Origin: Methylophilus sp.
GTDB lineage: Bacteria; Pseudomonadota; Gammaproteobacteria; Burkholderiales; Methylophilaceae
Direction: 5' to 3'
Assembly (NCBI GenBank): GCA_030696695.1
Contig: JAUYRP010000011.1
Span: 186,001 to 250,000, forward strand
Length of the DNA: 64,000 nucleotides
Shown here piece by piece: positions 29,433 through 40,639 of the stretch. The position numbers were made by a program, and so were the translations under genes. Under the pieces are notes generated by a model. The model was not told where the DNA came from, made no database searches, and saw only the letters and a list, made by a program, of their open reading frames with translations. Positions within the stretch are counted from its first letter, which is position 1. Each line of letters opens with the position of its first letter.

Positions 29433-29471
29433 TTCTCCTCTAAACATGTCTAGATACATAGGAGAATAGAA

Positions 29472-30296
29472 ATGAGTTATCTCAATACCAAAGATGGCAC
29501 CTCGATTTTTTACAAAGACTGGGGTACTGGCCAACCGATTATTTTTAGTCATGGTTGGCCATTAAATTCAGATAGCTGGGAATCCCCTATGCTGTTTTTG
29601 GCTGCCTGTGGTTACAGATGCATTGCTCACGATAGACGCGGTCATGGCCGCTCAAGTCAACCATGGTTAGGCAACGATATGGACACCTACGCCGATGATT
29701 TAGCAGCGTTGATTCATACGCTCAAATTAGACAATGTAGTGCTCATTGGATTTTCGGCAGGTGGTGGAGAAATCACTCGCTACATCGGTAGGCATGGTGC
29801 ATCTAACATTAGTAAAGTGGCGCTTATTTCTGCAGTGCCCCCGCTGATGCTGAAAACTTCTGATAACCCTAATGGTTTACCCATCAAAGCATTTGATGAA
29901 ATGCGCACACTCGCGAGTGATGACCGTTCGCAAATGTACAAAGACATCGCCAGCGGCCCATTTTTTGGTGCAAATCGGCCAAAAGCAAAAGTGTCTGAGG
30001 GGATGATAGATTCATTCTGGCGTCAAGGCATGCAGGCAAGCCACAAGAGCACGTATGATTGCATTCAAGCCTTTTCAGAAACTGATTTCACCGAAGATCT
30101 AAAAAAGTTTGATATGCCCACACTGATTTTACATGGCGACGATGATCAAATTGTGCCGATTGAAGCAGCGGCTCTGCAATCAGCCAAACTGGTTAAAGAT
30201 GCTGAATTGATTATTTATGAAGGGGCGCCACATGGCTTGATTGATACACATAAGCATCAGTTAAACAAAGATTTACTCAAGTTTATTCAAAGCTAA
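29472..30296 (+). CDS. alpha/beta-hydrolase (cofactor-free haloperoxidase type)
   Basis: 274 aa of the non-haem chloroperoxidase/esterase group. [15 protein letters not shown] is the oxyanion loop, [14 protein letters not shown] follows, [12 protein letters not shown] holds the nucleophile Ser, DDDQIVPIE the Asp, and [10 protein letters not shown] the His. Such enzymes hydrolyse esters or form peracids with peroxide; a real oxidative role is not shown. AGGAG lies 7 bases before the ATG. Its promoter has the perfect Crp-like operator, placing it in the stress regulon with katE as neighbour. Confidence 0.88.
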   Translation: MSYLNTKDGTSIFYKDWGTGQPIIFSHGWPLNSDSWESPMLFLAACGYRCIAHDRRGHGRSSQPWLGNDMDTYADDLAALIHTLKLDNVVLIGFSAGGGEITRYIGRHGASNISKVALISAVPPLMLKTSDNPNGLPIKAFDEMRTLASDDRSQMYKDIASGPFFGANRPKAKVSEGMIDSFWRQGMQASHKSTYDCIQAFSETDFTEDLKKFDMPTLILHGDDDQIVPIEAAALQSAKLVKDAELIIYEGAPHGLIDTHKHQLNKDLLKFIQS

Positions 30297-30336
30297 GCCA
30301 ATCGAATCCAATCCAAGTCGAACGCAGTTAGTCCTC

Positions 30337-30364
30337 AAAGCCCTCTTTCATAGAGGGCTTTTTT
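30337..30364. terminator. bidirectional terminator
   Basis: AAAGCCCTCT / AGAGGGCTTT stem with a 5-base loop TTCAT and T-run to 30364, between the hydrolase and the convergent glucan synthase. Confidence 0.88.
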
Positions 30365-30369
30365 GTACA

Positions 30370-33300
30370 TTACCTGCTAGTTTCTGCCCGAATAAATACA
30401 TGGACATCATGTTCTTGTTGGTCGTTAAATAGTGGAATCCTATTAGCGCCTCGCTCGGCTGCCCCGTCTGCCATACGCGTTTCAACCTTCATACCATCCA
30501 CCTTTACCTCAGCGAGTTGAGATGCGCCCTCTGGAATCTTGTGAACGGTGATGTGATACATCGTCTGGTGATAGCGATAATGAATTGTGTATTCGGTCCA
30601 ATCTGCTGGAATACAAGGTGAAATGCGTAAGTGATCCACTTCCAAATGCACGCCCAGCAATGTTTCTAGACTTAAACGATACATCCATCCTGATGCGCCG
30701 GTATACCATGTCCACCCGCCTCTGCCTGTATGTGGCTGTGCCGCATAAATATCGGCGGCCATCACATAGGGCTCCACTTTATACCGTTGTATTTCCTCAG
30801 CATTTCTTCCATGATGGATTGGGTTAAGCATAGCGTACAGATCCCAAGCACGAGCGTTATCCCCCATCATGCCATAGGCCATACAGGCCCAAATGGCAGC
30901 ATGGGTATATTGCCCACCGTTCTCACGCACGCCGGGCACGTAGCCTTTGATATAACCAGGTTCAAGGTTCGATTGGTTAAATGGCGGCTCAAGCAATTGC
31001 ACAAGTTGCGCATCATGCCTAACCAAATATTGATTGACAGCCTGCATTGCTAAATGGGCACGCTCTGTGTCACCCCCACCAGAAATCGTGGCCCAGCTTT
31101 GGCTAATCGAATCAATTTTACATTCATCGTTTAATGATGAGCCTAGCGGCGTGCCGTCATCAAAGTAGGCACGACGATACCATGCGCCATCCCAAGAATT
31201 TTCTTCAATATTGCTTCTAAGTTGCCAGGCATGGGCGGTACAAGTATCGGCAAAAGCAGTATCGCCGCGGCTACGTGCCAAGCTAGAAAACAATTGCAAG
31301 TTTTCATATAAAAACCATGCCAGCCACACACTCTCGCCTTTCCCATCACGTCCCACTAGATTCATGCCATCATTCCAATCGCCACACCCCATCAATGGCA
31401 ATTGATGTGCGCCGAATCGTAAGCCATGCTTAATGGCACGTACGCAGTGTTCATACACGCTCACCACCTCGTTAGATCGTTGCGGTTGGTCGTAATAGGC
31501 TTCTTCTTCTGGTTTTAAGGGGCGCCCTTCTAAAAAATGCACCTGCTCATCCAACACCCCAGTGTCGCCAGTCGTGCTCACATATCGGCAGGTGGCATAG
31601 GCCAACCAAAGATAGTCATCAGAAAAATGCGTTCTCACCCCTTGCCCATGTGGTGGATGCCACCAGTGTTGCACATCCCCCTGTGGAAACTGATGTTCCG
31701 CACAACGCAGGATTTGTTCACGCGCTAAATAGGGTGTGGTATGCACAAGCGCCATTGTGTCTTGCAGTTGGTCACGAAATCCAAAGGCACCGCCAGATTG
31801 ATAATAGCCGCTGCGGCCCCATAAACGGCAAGAGATAGTTTGATAGAGTAACCAGCCATTCACCAAGACGTCTAATGCAGGATCAGGTGTTTCCACCTGC
31901 ACAGCATCCAAGGTGTGTCTCCAATACTTCCACACGCCATCCAATGCCTGTCGTGCACCTGCAGGTTCGCTAAATCGCTGAATCAGTTGCCTAGCTTCAT
32001 CTGCACTGCCTGCAGCACCACATATAAATACCACCTCGTGCTCTTGGCCAACTGCCAGCTCGATATGTGTTTGCAATGCAGCACATGGGTCATAACCTGC
32101 ACCGGTTAAGCCAGATAAGCGTTTACGGAACATGGCCGCAGGCGCTTTTAACGTACCATTGCGCCCAATAAATGCAGTGCGATTACCACTGACTGACGAG
32201 GTTTGCCCACTGACTTTAACAAACAACACGCGGTTACCACACTCGCGACCATACGCATTACGCGCAAATAGCGCCCCACTATGCGTATCGGACTCGGTCA
32301 CTGTATGCATGAGATTGGCATGGCGCCATTCACCAAGTACTAGCTCCCAATAGCCAGTTAATGACAATCTACGTGCTCTATTGGATTGATTGCGTAATTT
32401 GATGACCACGAATTTTACTGGCGCATCCATGGCAACGTAGGTATGCATCACAGATGAAATGCCAGACTCCACATGCTCAAACACGCTGTAGCCAAATCCA
32501 TGCCGGCAAATATAGCCAGCCTTGCCACTGGCAGGCGCTGGCGTGGGAGACCAAAATGCACCGGTCTCTTCATCTCGAATATAAAAGGCCTCAGCACTCG
32601 GGTCACTAATAGGATCGTTGTGCCAAGTGGTGAGTCGAAACTCATGTGCGTTCTCTACCCAAGTATATGCACTACCGCTTTCACTGACGACCGTGCCAAT
32701 ATAAGGGCTGGCAATCACATTCACCCATGGGGCGGGTGTAGTTTGCCCAGCGGCTAAGGTAATCACATACTCGCGCCCATCAGCAGTAAAGCCACCCACA
32801 CCATTGTTAAATATGAGTGATGTAGGCGGCAATACATATACTGGCTCGCTGTATATTGGCTGAGTCACTTCAAAGCGATCTGCAGTGCGATCTGCCAATA
32901 CTCTGCGCTCGACTTGCTCAACCAATATTTCTGCAGTATCAGTAAATACAATACGGGCTACTGTGAGAAATAGCACGCGCTCATCTTCTGATAAGTCTTC
33001 AATACGCCGCACAAAAACACCGCCCGGTTGGTTGAAGGTTTTAGCTTCAACGCCAGCGTGTATCAGTCCCATGATTTGGTCTTGCAGCACCGCACGGTAG
33101 CCAGAAAAATCTTCGTTGATAATTACTAAATCTACAATGAGCCCCTTCATACGCCAATAGGCATGGGCTTGTAACACCTGTTTCACCAAATCTATGCGGT
33201 CAACATCACCAACACATAGTAAAACGATAGGCATATCGCCAGACACACTAAAACGCCAAAGCCCAGACTGGCGTAGTTGATTACGCGCAATAATGTTAGG

Positions 33301-36300
33301 CGCAGCCCGGCGCAGCGCACTACTGTAAATCACCGAGCTCGCCAATCGGCCATAGACTTGTGCATCGGCCTCAGTCGCATTGATATGACGCAACACGCCT
33401 TGACTATGAAACCATGCCATCTCATAAGCGCGCTCAATAAAGTGTCTATCACAATATTTACTCAATAACGTGAGCGCAGCCTCGCGCGTATCTGCCACGC
33501 CAGTAATAAAATGAAGTGCAGCAGAAGCATCTGGTGATAAGGTAATGCCACGACGGATGGCAACAATCGGGTCAAGCACAGAACCCGCTGTATTGGATAA
33601 ATGCGTTGAGCTATTGCCATCGTCTAGCATAATTGGATTGGCGAGAGCGCGACCGCGTCCAATGAATTTTGCGCGGTCCGTTTCATAAGAGGCCTCTTCA
33701 CTCACAATATCTGGTGCTGCTAACAAGTGGAACATCCACGGGGTATGTTCACCGGGTGTACGTGGACGGCGTGTACAAAGTATTGCATTCCGCTCAGGCA
33801 AGATTTCGGTTTGCACAAACAAGTTGCTAAAAGCGCGATGCGATATATCGCTACTCAAGGTTGCCAGCACTACTTCTGCGTAGCTCGTCACCTCAATATG
33901 ACGTGTTCTGGAAGATAAATTAGTCAGCGTTACGCGGCGAATTTCAACATCGTCTTCAGGAGAAACCGCGATCTCCGTATGCGATTCAATCGCATCATCA
34001 CGACGACGATACTCTGCCCGCCCTTGCACAAAAATGGCCTCGTAATGATCTGACTTGGTGAGTGTGGGTTGATAGGTACTGGACCAATAATGCCCGCTGT
34101 CGCTATCACGCAAATAAATAAAGGTACCGTGGCTGTCGCTCGTGGTGTCCTCGCGCCAACGGGTCACGGCTAAATCGCCCCAACGGCTGTAGCCTCCTCC
34201 CGCATTGCTTGCCATCACATGATATCGACCATTCGACAATAAATGGACTTCTGGAATCGCCGAATTAGGATTGGTAAACACGCGCATGATGCCAGAGGTA
34301 TCTGGAGCAGGAGATTTTGCTGCTGCGGTGACTTCTGACATGTGCGGGTGTAAAGTGGCGCCACGTTTCGGCACGCGCTCTTGCAGCAACAGTTCGGTGG
34401 CCTTGACTAAAGGCGTTGACATAAACCGTCTTTGCATAGGTTTGTTGTGTATCACATGGTCAAACGCCAACAAACTCATGCCTTGATGATGCGCCATAAA
34501 AGAACGAACGACCGCATGCGCTTTGCCTCTTGGTACGCGAGAAGGCGTGTAATCAATCGCCTCAAAAAATCCATAATCTCCAAGAAAACCTGCTTCTGCC
34601 AATGCTTTTAAATTTTGACAAGCTTCTTTAGGCATCACCATCAGCGCTAATGCACTGGCATAAGGTGCAATAACCAAATCCTCACCTAAGCCGCGCTTAA
34701 ACCCCAAGCCGGGTATGCCAAATGCTCGATATTGGTAAATTTGGCTGGCATCAGTAGTGTTATAGCCAGACTCGGAAATGCCCCAAGGCACGCCACGTTG
34801 GCGGCCGTATTCAATTTGACGCAACACTACGGTTTTGCAGGTTTGTCCCAGTAGCGTGCTGTCATAATCCTGCATGAGTAATCTGGGCATCAGATACTCA
34901 AACATTGAGCCACTCCACGAAATCAGGCTCACATCGCCAGCATGGCTGGTGAGTAATCGTCCAAGTGTAAACCAATGTTTTTGCGGCACTTTGCCTTCCG
35001 CAATCAACAGAAAACTCGCCAAACGCGCTTCAGATGCCAGCAAGTCATAGCAAGAAGGGTCACGTCGACGTTCGCCCACATCATAGCCAATACTCAACAA
35101 ATCGCGTGAGGTATCGTATAAAAACTCAAAATCCATCACCGCCAGCTGGCGGCAATGTTCAATCAAGGCATCCAGCATTTTTAATCGCCCCATTGCCATA
35201 GAGGATGTAGTTTGCGAGGTGTGTTGCTCCGCTAACTGCGTTAATGTTGGTATCTCACCCACCGTAATGTTGCCATTGGTAAGCAATCCAATTTCTTCAC
35301 TCCATGCATGACATTGTTGATGGAAAGCAAGCGCCCAATCATTGAGTGGCTTTTCTGCAACCACATCGTCATGCAAGCAAATCAGCAGTGCGTCGGCTTC
35401 GATAATCAAGTGATTCAACACGTTGGTAATCTGCTCAAAAGTCTGTGGTTTAAGTGTGGGAATCAACGCCACCTGTAATCTCTCTTCAATCATCTCAAGG
35501 GCATTTGCCATCAATGTCGATGTGGATAAATGTCGATATTCAGCCAATAGGAGAAAAGTATCTTGCAAACCTTGATATATATGGCTTGATAGCACGGGCT
35601 GATGTTTTAGCTCGGTTAATCCGGCTTGCAGGGTAAGCAAGCTGCCCGCTAAATTGCCACTATCGACAGAAGACACATATTGGGGATGTAATGGCTGTAG
35701 CGTGTGTGTGTCATACCAATTGTAAAAATGCCCGTGATAGCGCTCCATCTTTTGCATGGTCAATAAAGTATTGTGTGTCAGGCGTAATAACTCACCGGTG
35801 GTGATGTAACCAAAGTCATGTGCGGCCAGATTTGCTAATAATGACATGCCGATATTGGTAGGCGATGTACGTGAAGCAACAGCAGATACTGGGTATTCCT
35901 GAAAATTATCGGGCGGCAACCAATTGTGTTCTGGCCCAACAAACTGCGCGAAATATCGCCAGGTGCGGCGGGCTGACAGGCGCAAAAAAATGCGCTGACT
36001 ATCGTTTAAACGTGGTTCATGATGTTTAAGAGGCCTACTGATCCACCAGCCGATGACCGGGGCCAATAGCCACAAGAATAGCAACGGTGAATAAATGAAT
36101 ATTTGTGTGGATTGACTCTCGTCCAGCCTGGCAAATAAAGCAAACCCTAACAATATTGCCAGTGCAGGCGCCACCCACATTTCCAGAAAAAAATCGACGA
36201 AGGTACGACGTGCATTACGCTTGGTATAAGAACCCAAATGCCATATCAACAAGCCACGACGCGTAAATAACATCCTCACACCTGAGCGTAAAATCGCGTC

Positions 36301-39045
36301 TAGACAAATCATGGCATCATAGGGCAATAAGGCTAACGTCAGCACTGACATGAGTAATGGCCGTACCGCTGCTCTTGCCGTTAATATCCAATGGGTTAGC
36401 CAGTCTCTCGCCTCAGGCTTACGAATCACCTCTATCAAGATAGATAGCACAGATGGAACAAATACTAATCCCACGACCAATAGAATCCACATCCATGTTG
36501 ACCCTACCCCAGACAAACCACCGATTAGCAACAACACCAGTAACGACGGTGACACGAGGCTACGCCTCAAATTGTCGAAAATTTTCCACACAAGCAAAGC
36601 CGTGAGTTGGTTTTGGCGGCGTTTTGATTGCGCCGTATTGGGCACATTTGGGCCAGGCACACTCGGTAATAGCCAACCAGCCAGTTGCCAGTCCCCACGT
36701 ATCCAGCGATGACGGCGGCTGACGTCTATAGCATAACTAGCAGGATGCTCTTCAATCAAATCAATATCACTGACCAGTGCAGAACGCGCATACCCGCTTT
36801 CTAACAAATCGTGGCTAAGAATTAGATTCTCTGGAAATCGCCCATCCACCGCTAAACGAAAGGCATCTACATCATAAATACCCTTACCAATAAACGAACC
36901 TTCACCAAAAATATCCTGATAGACATCAGAGACTTCTCGGGTATATGGATCCACACTGGAATCGCCCGCAAATAATTTGGTAAACCAAGACTGATCTGCG
37001 CTGACCAAGCTGATTGATGCACGTGGTTGCAGAATCGCGTAGCCCTCTACAATGCGACCCTTCTCCGCGTTATAGACTGGACGGTTCAATGGGTGCGCAA
37101 TATTACCAATCAGTTTTTTTGCCGTGTCTCGTGGCAATTGTGTATCAGTATCTAAGGTAATCACGTAACGAATAGATTCAAAAATAGAGGTATCACCCAC
37201 AATGTCTGAAAATGCATTGAGTGCGCCGCCGCGCAGTCTTGCATTCAGCTCTTCCAACTTACCGCGTTTACGCTCATACCCCATCCACACTTGCTCATGC
37301 GGATTCCAAAGACGTGGCCGATGAAATAGGTAAAAAATGCATGGTCTATCTTGTTGATAGGTATCATTTAGCGCTTGAATACCTACCCGCGCATGATTCA
37401 GCAATGGCGCATCTGAAGGCAATGTGCACTCCGTTGCATCGTAATAATCGGTGAGTAATGCAAAATATAAGTTGGGGTCGCTATTACCAAGATAGCGGAT
37501 TTCCAGTGCCTCAATCAGGCGGTCAATGTCTTGCTGGCTACTGAGTTGCGTGGGGATCACGACCAAGGTGCGACTACATTCGGGAATGCCTAAGGAAAAG
37601 TCCAGCCTTGGCAAGGCACGTGGCGGCAATATTAAGGTAGCAGCCAAATTGACCAATGAAATGGCCAGCGCAGACATACACAGCATCACAGGTGCTATAA
37701 ACAGCCAAAAAAGCACATCATCAATAGCAAGGTCTAAAAACTTGGACAGCACTAACCAAGTAGGCAATACCGTCAGTAACATAATCGGCGTGAGATAAAG
37801 TGGCAGTGAGAAATTGCGACTCTTACGAATAATCGCCTCTTGCCATGCAATACGCTTACCGACAGTTAACTCTAGCTGTTGCCGCCCCTGCTCTATTAAA
37901 TAATAGCCAACGTGTGCAGTCCTATCTGCAGAGCCCAAACGATTTGAAGCGTTTTGTGCCAAGGCAATCGCTTCGCGTGCTACACCCAGCTCAGCATGGG
38001 TGCTGTCACGCGCCACTTCTTCAATCACATGTCTGTAGCGATCACGGGTTGCAAAATCCTGAGACGCATACATGCCAGCGGGGTCATCTGTAAGCACATG
38101 TTCTACTGCGCTGAGTGATTCAACATAGGCCTTCCAATCCATTGCCCCAATAAAACGTAAACTACTGATGCTATTAGCTATGGATATTTGATTGGCGGCA
38201 GCATTACGCCCTGCCACTTCGGTCAACTGAGATGCAGTCACTCCCCGCTCTAACAACTGCTGCTCAACCCATGTTTGTACCAACACCATGGCAGGGCCTT
38301 GCGCTTGCAGCCTAGAGTAAAATTCTTCTACAAATGACTCTGAAAGTGGCACATCCGCATTGGCAAACTCTGCCAATAACAGAATAAGTTTATTGGGTTC
38401 TTTTTCTACTGTGGCTAGCATACGGTCAGCCCAGCTAATGGCGGTGTCTAGCTCTTCTCGTCTACAGACAATACGCAAGCCTATACGACGCAAGTTCTCC
38501 AACAAGGCTAATTGCAGCATGATAGGAAACGCCCAAAGCTCTCCCATTTTCAGTGACTCAACCGTTTGATAAGCAGCAATGATATGGGTCACATTGTCGT
38601 TATCGACCCGTCCATCCATATGCGAAATCAACGCCAACGCTACATCATATATACGTGGAAATCCTGCTGACAGACCCTCTGCTAAACGTGGTAATTGACG
38701 ACTATAGCCGAGCGGCAAATGCCGACGTGCTAAATCAATCTGTTGTTCAATGAGGTAAAAATTGTCTAGCAACCAAACCTCGGCTGAGACAATGCGTTGA
38801 CCAGGTACTACGGCGGCAGTCACCACATCGTATGCTTCAAGCAGTACACGTTCATTGTCTGCAAGTCTAGGCAGTAGTTTGTCAGGCCCCGGATTCGGGT
38901 CGATTTTATGCTGGCCCGCCATCATGATTGCGTGATGCTTCAGCTGCTCAATACTAAACAGCTCCGAACGTAATAATTCGGTGTTCCTGTCGGAACGCAT
39001 TGAAATTGCACTGCGTGCCGAATTTAATATTTCTTTGATGATCAT
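30370..39045 (-). CDS. ndvB: cyclic beta-1,2-glucan synthase-like giant protein
   Basis: 2891 aa, the size of NdvB/Cgs. After a roughly 400-residue soluble N-terminus come two membrane helices (410-470), a GT84 glycosyltransferase region (about 500-780, with YVITLDTDTQLPRDTAKKL near 630), a second membrane set (830-990), a glycoamylase-like domain (about 1300-1520, SWSGSMFEYLMPRLL near 1377), and two carbohydrate-binding plus GH94 phosphorylase regions (HWWHPPHGQGVRTHFSDDY near 2462, GDWNDGMNLVG near 2550). It should make and cyclise osmoregulated periplasmic glucan from UDP-glucose. AGGAAAAT precedes the ATG. A Crp-like promoter lies about 120 bp upstream. No glucan exporter gene is seen nearby. 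Confidence 0.85.
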   Translation of the reverse strand: MIIKEILNSARSAISMRSDRNTELLRSELFSIEQLKHHAIMMAGQHKIDPNPGPDKLLPRLADNERVLLEAYDVVTAAVVPGQRIVSAEVWLLDNFYLIEQQIDLARRHLPLGYSRQLPRLAEGLSAGFPRIYDVALALISHMDGRVDNDNVTHIIAAYQTVESLKMGELWAFPIMLQLALLENLRRIGLRIVCRREELDTAISWADRMLATVEKEPNKLILLLAEFANADVPLSESFVEEFYSRLQAQGPAMVLVQTWVEQQLLERGVTASQLTEVAGRNAAANQISIANSISSLRFIGAMDWKAYVESLSAVEHVLTDDPAGMYASQDFATRDRYRHVIEEVARDSTHAELGVAREAIALAQNASNRLGSADRTAHVGYYLIEQGRQQLELTVGKRIAWQEAIIRKSRNFSLPLYLTPIMLLTVLPTWLVLSKFLDLAIDDVLFWLFIAPVMLCMSALAISLVNLAATLILPPRALPRLDFSLGIPECSRTLVVIPTQLSSQQDIDRLIEALEIRYLGNSDPNLYFALLTDYYDATECTLPSDAPLLNHARVGIQALNDTYQQDRPCIFYLFHRPRLWNPHEQVWMGYERKRGKLEELNARLRGGALNAFSDIVGDTSIFESIRYVITLDTDTQLPRDTAKKLIGNIAHPLNRPVYNAEKGRIVEGYAILQPRASISLVSADQSWFTKLFAGDSSVDPYTREVSDVYQDIFGEGSFIGKGIYDVDAFRLAVDGRFPENLILSHDLLESGYARSALVSDIDLIEEHPASYAIDVSRRHRWIRGDWQLAGWLLPSVPGPNVPNTAQSKRRQNQLTALLVWKIFDNLRRSLVSPSLLVLLLIGGLSGVGSTWMWILLVVGLVFVPSVLSILIEVIRKPEARDWLTHWILTARAAVRPLLMSVLTLALLPYDAMICLDAILRSGVRMLFTRRGLLIWHLGSYTKRNARRTFVDFFLEMWVAPALAILLGFALFARLDESQSTQIFIYSPLLFLWLLAPVIGWWISRPLKHHEPRLNDSQRIFLRLSARRTWRYFAQFVGPEHNWLPPDNFQEYPVSAVASRTSPTNIGMSLLANLAAHDFGYITTGELLRLTHNTLLTMQKMERYHGHFYNWYDTHTLQPLHPQYVSSVDSGNLAGSLLTLQAGLTELKHQPVLSSHIYQGLQDTFLLLAEYRHLSTSTLMANALEMIEERLQVALIPTLKPQTFEQITNVLNHLIIEADALLICLHDDVVAEKPLNDWALAFHQQCHAWSEEIGLLTNGNITVGEIPTLTQLAEQHTSQTTSSMAMGRLKMLDALIEHCRQLAVMDFEFLYDTSRDLLSIGYDVGERRRDPSCYDLLASEARLASFLLIAEGKVPQKHWFTLGRLLTSHAGDVSLISWSGSMFEYLMPRLLMQDYDSTLLGQTCKTVVLRQIEYGRQRGVPWGISESGYNTTDASQIYQYRAFGIPGLGFKRGLGEDLVIAPYASALALMVMPKEACQNLKALAEAGFLGDYGFFEAIDYTPSRVPRGKAHAVVRSFMAHHQGMSLLAFDHVIHNKPMQRRFMSTPLVKATELLLQERVPKRGATLHPHMSEVTAAAKSPAPDTSGIMRVFTNPNSAIPEVHLLSNGRYHVMASNAGGGYSRWGDLAVTRWREDTTSDSHGTFIYLRDSDSGHYWSSTYQPTLTKSDHYEAIFVQGRAEYRRRDDAIESHTEIAVSPEDDVEIRRVTLTNLSSRTRHIEVTSYAEVVLATLSSDISHRAFSNLFVQTEILPERNAILCTRRPRTPGEHTPWMFHLLAAPDIVSEEASYETDRAKFIGRGRALANPIMLDDGNSSTHLSNTAGSVLDPIVAIRRGITLSPDASAALHFITGVADTREAALTLLSKYCDRHFIERAYEMAWFHSQGVLRHINATEADAQVYGRLASSVIYSSALRRAAPNIIARNQLRQSGLWRFSVSGDMPIVLLCVGDVDRIDLVKQVLQAHAYWRMKGLIVDLVIINEDFSGYRAVLQDQIMGLIHAGVEAKTFNQPGGVFVRRIEDLSEDERVLFLTVARIVFTDTAEILVEQVERRVLADRTADRFEVTQPIYSEPVYVLPPTSLIFNNGVGGFTADGREYVITLAAGQTTPAPWVNVIASPYIGTVVSESGSAYTWVENAHEFRLTTWHNDPISDPSAEAFYIRDEETGAFWSPTPAPASGKAGYICRHGFGYSVFEHVESGISSVMHTYVAMDAPVKFVVIKLRNQSNRARRLSLTGYWELVLGEWRHANLMHTVTESDTHSGALFARNAYGRECGNRVLFVKVSGQTSSVSGNRTAFIGRNGTLKAPAAMFRKRLSGLTGAGYDPCAALQTHIELAVGQEHEVVFICGAAGSADEARQLIQRFSEPAGARQALDGVWKYWRHTLDAVQVETPDPALDVLVNGWLLYQTISCRLWGRSGYYQSGGAFGFRDQLQDTMALVHTTPYLAREQILRCAEHQFPQGDVQHWWHPPHGQGVRTHFSDDYLWLAYATCRYVSTTGDTGVLDEQVHFLEGRPLKPEEEAYYDQPQRSNEVVSVYEHCVRAIKHGLRFGAHQLPLMGCGDWNDGMNLVGRDGKGESVWLAWFLYENLQLFSSLARSRGDTAFADTCTAHAWQLRSNIEENSWDGAWYRRAYFDDGTPLGSSLNDECKIDSISQSWATISGGGDTERAHLAMQAVNQYLVRHDAQLVQLLEPPFNQSNLEPGYIKGYVPGVRENGGQYTHAAIWACMAYGMMGDNARAWDLYAMLNPIHHGRNAEEIQRYKVEPYVMAADIYAAQPHTGRGGWTWYTGASGWMYRLSLETLLGVHLEVDHLRISPCIPADWTEYTIHYRYHQTMYHITVHKIPEGASQLAEVKVDGMKVETRMADGAAERGANRIPLFNDQQEHDVHVFIRAETSR

Positions 39046-39172
39046 ATTTTCCTAACCTAGAAGTGCGACATTCGGTATAGGATGGTTTACCCAAGACTGA
39101 ATAAAACAGGATTGTTATTGTGTGTTTTAGGGTGTGATGATGCCCTTAAAATGCGCTAAGACTCACGCTATT

Positions 39173-39233
39173 ACCATAGTGGAGGGGGATTGTAGGGTCT
39201 GTGCGTTATCGAACATAAGCAGACAACCCTACA
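39173..39233 (-). promoter_or_regulatory. Crp-like class II promoter, ndvB-like gene
   Basis: Operator 39201-39214 reads GTTCGATAACGCAC on the minus strand, with TATGGT (39178-39173) at the standard spacing. The operator sits inside a longer inverted repeat, TGTAGGGT (39191-39198) / ACCCTACA (39226-39233). Leader about 120 bases. Confidence 0.6.
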
Positions 39234-39285
39234 GACATTTGCGTATGCATTTATGGATACTACAGGATAAAGCACTAACCCCTGC

Positions 39286-40323
39286 TTACATTTCTATCAG
39301 CACTTTCAGCGCGTTGGTGTTTGCAGCATCTCCAAATACGCTATAAGCCTCTAATGCATTTTCAAGCTTAAATCGATGCGTAATCAAATGCTCAGGTTCT
39401 ATCTTTTTGCTTTGTACCAACTTTATCAACAGCGGCGTACTGTGGGTATCCACCAATCCGGTAGTAATCGTAATATTACGATCCCATAGCGTTTCAAGAT
39501 GCAAATCTACTTGTGTACCATGCACCCCAACATTGGCGATGACACCTCCAGGAGCAATGATTTTTTCGCACAATTCAAACGTAGCAGGAATCCCAACCGC
39601 TTCAATTGCAGTGTCCACACCTTGCTGATTCGTCAGTTTCATAATCTCATCCACCGCATTGCCATGACTACTATTGACAACGGTGGTGGCGCCAAAACGC
39701 ATCGCCACTTCTAGGCGGTTGTATGCAATATCCACCATGATAATTTTTGCAGGGGAATATAACTGCGCTGTTAGCAAAGCGGCGAGCCCTATCGGGCCTG
39801 AGCCTATGATGGCTACCGTGCTGCCTGGCCTTACTTTTCCATTCAATACGCCACACTCAAATCCAGTGGGTAAAATATCGCTCAACATGACCAATGCGTT
39901 TTCATCGGCACATTCTGGAATGCGATATAGGCTGCTATCCGCATACGGAATTCTGACAAATTCAGCTTGCGTACCGTCGATGGTATTGCCCAACAACCAA
40001 CCTCCAGTTTTGCAATGCGAATACATTTGGCTTCTACAATAGTCGCATTTTCCACAAGCGCTAATGCATGAAATCAACACATGGTCGCCAATGCTAAATG
40101 CAGAGACCGCAGCACCAACTTTATCGATGATACCTACTCCCTCGTGCCCTAGCGTTCGTCCTGGTTTACAACTGGGCACATCCCCTTTCAGAATATGTAA
40201 ATCTGTGCCACAAATCGTCGTTTTGATCACTTTAACAATGGCATCTGTTGGTTCTACTATCTCCGGAATTGGCTTATTTTCTAGTGCACACTGCCCTTCA
40301 CATAAATAGATTAGGGCTTTCAT
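39286..40323 (-). CDS. zinc-dependent alcohol dehydrogenase
   Basis: 345-aa medium-chain dehydrogenase. Catalytic zinc ligands are in TTICGTDLHI and GHEGVGIID, the structural-zinc cysteines in CGKCDYCRSQMYSHC, and the NAD fold in VAIIGSGPIGLAALLTAQLY. It resembles the threonine dehydrogenase/zinc ADH group that oxidises alcohols or formaldehyde adducts; the substrate is unknown. An Asp after the second beta strand (MVDIAYNR) suggests NAD rather than NADP. Monocistronic. Confidence 0.88.
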   Translation of the reverse strand: MKALIYLCEGQCALENKPIPEIVEPTDAIVKVIKTTICGTDLHILKGDVPSCKPGRTLGHEGVGIIDKVGAAVSAFSIGDHVLISCISACGKCDYCRSQMYSHCKTGGWLLGNTIDGTQAEFVRIPYADSSLYRIPECADENALVMLSDILPTGFECGVLNGKVRPGSTVAIIGSGPIGLAALLTAQLYSPAKIIMVDIAYNRLEVAMRFGATTVVNSSHGNAVDEIMKLTNQQGVDTAIEAVGIPATFELCEKIIAPGGVIANVGVHGTQVDLHLETLWDRNITITTGLVDTHSTPLLIKLVQSKKIEPEHLITHRFKLENALEAYSVFGDAANTNALKVLIEM

Positions 40324-40542
40324 TTAGTCCACCAGTTGATCAACCGGCTGTTGATGATACCTAAAGTGTTGAGGGTGATAGGGATACAGCTTTCTTCGTC
40401 ACTGCTTGGCAGAATATACATATGCGCATTTCATAAAAGTGAGATACGAATAACACTATGCTTGCATATTTACCGATCATCTGTTCGTTAGCACACACTA
40501 AGCAATACACAACTATGTGCAGAAAAACTAAATTGGTTTTTT

Positions 40543-40584
40543 GTGCGGTAACAAACAGAAGGCGTGCACTTCATCACATACACT
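40543..40584 (+). promoter_or_regulatory. Crp-like class II promoter, 68-aa protein gene
   Basis: GTGCGGTAACAAAC at 40543-40556 keeps 8 of 10 half-site bases; TACACT follows at 40579-40584, the standard position. Gene starts 83 bases after the operator. Confidence 0.5.
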
Positions 40585-40639
40585 TTGATTGCAAAATGAA
40601 ATTTTTAGTCACCCATTTCATTCTTTATGGAGGTTTCAA

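Larger units (their letters stand above)
28956..29471. other. katE / hydrolase divergent spacer
   Basis: 516 bp without a convincing gene. It holds the strong Crp-like operator at 29391-29404 for the hydrolase gene and a weaker one at 29262-29275. Nothing else is seen. Confidence 0.5.
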
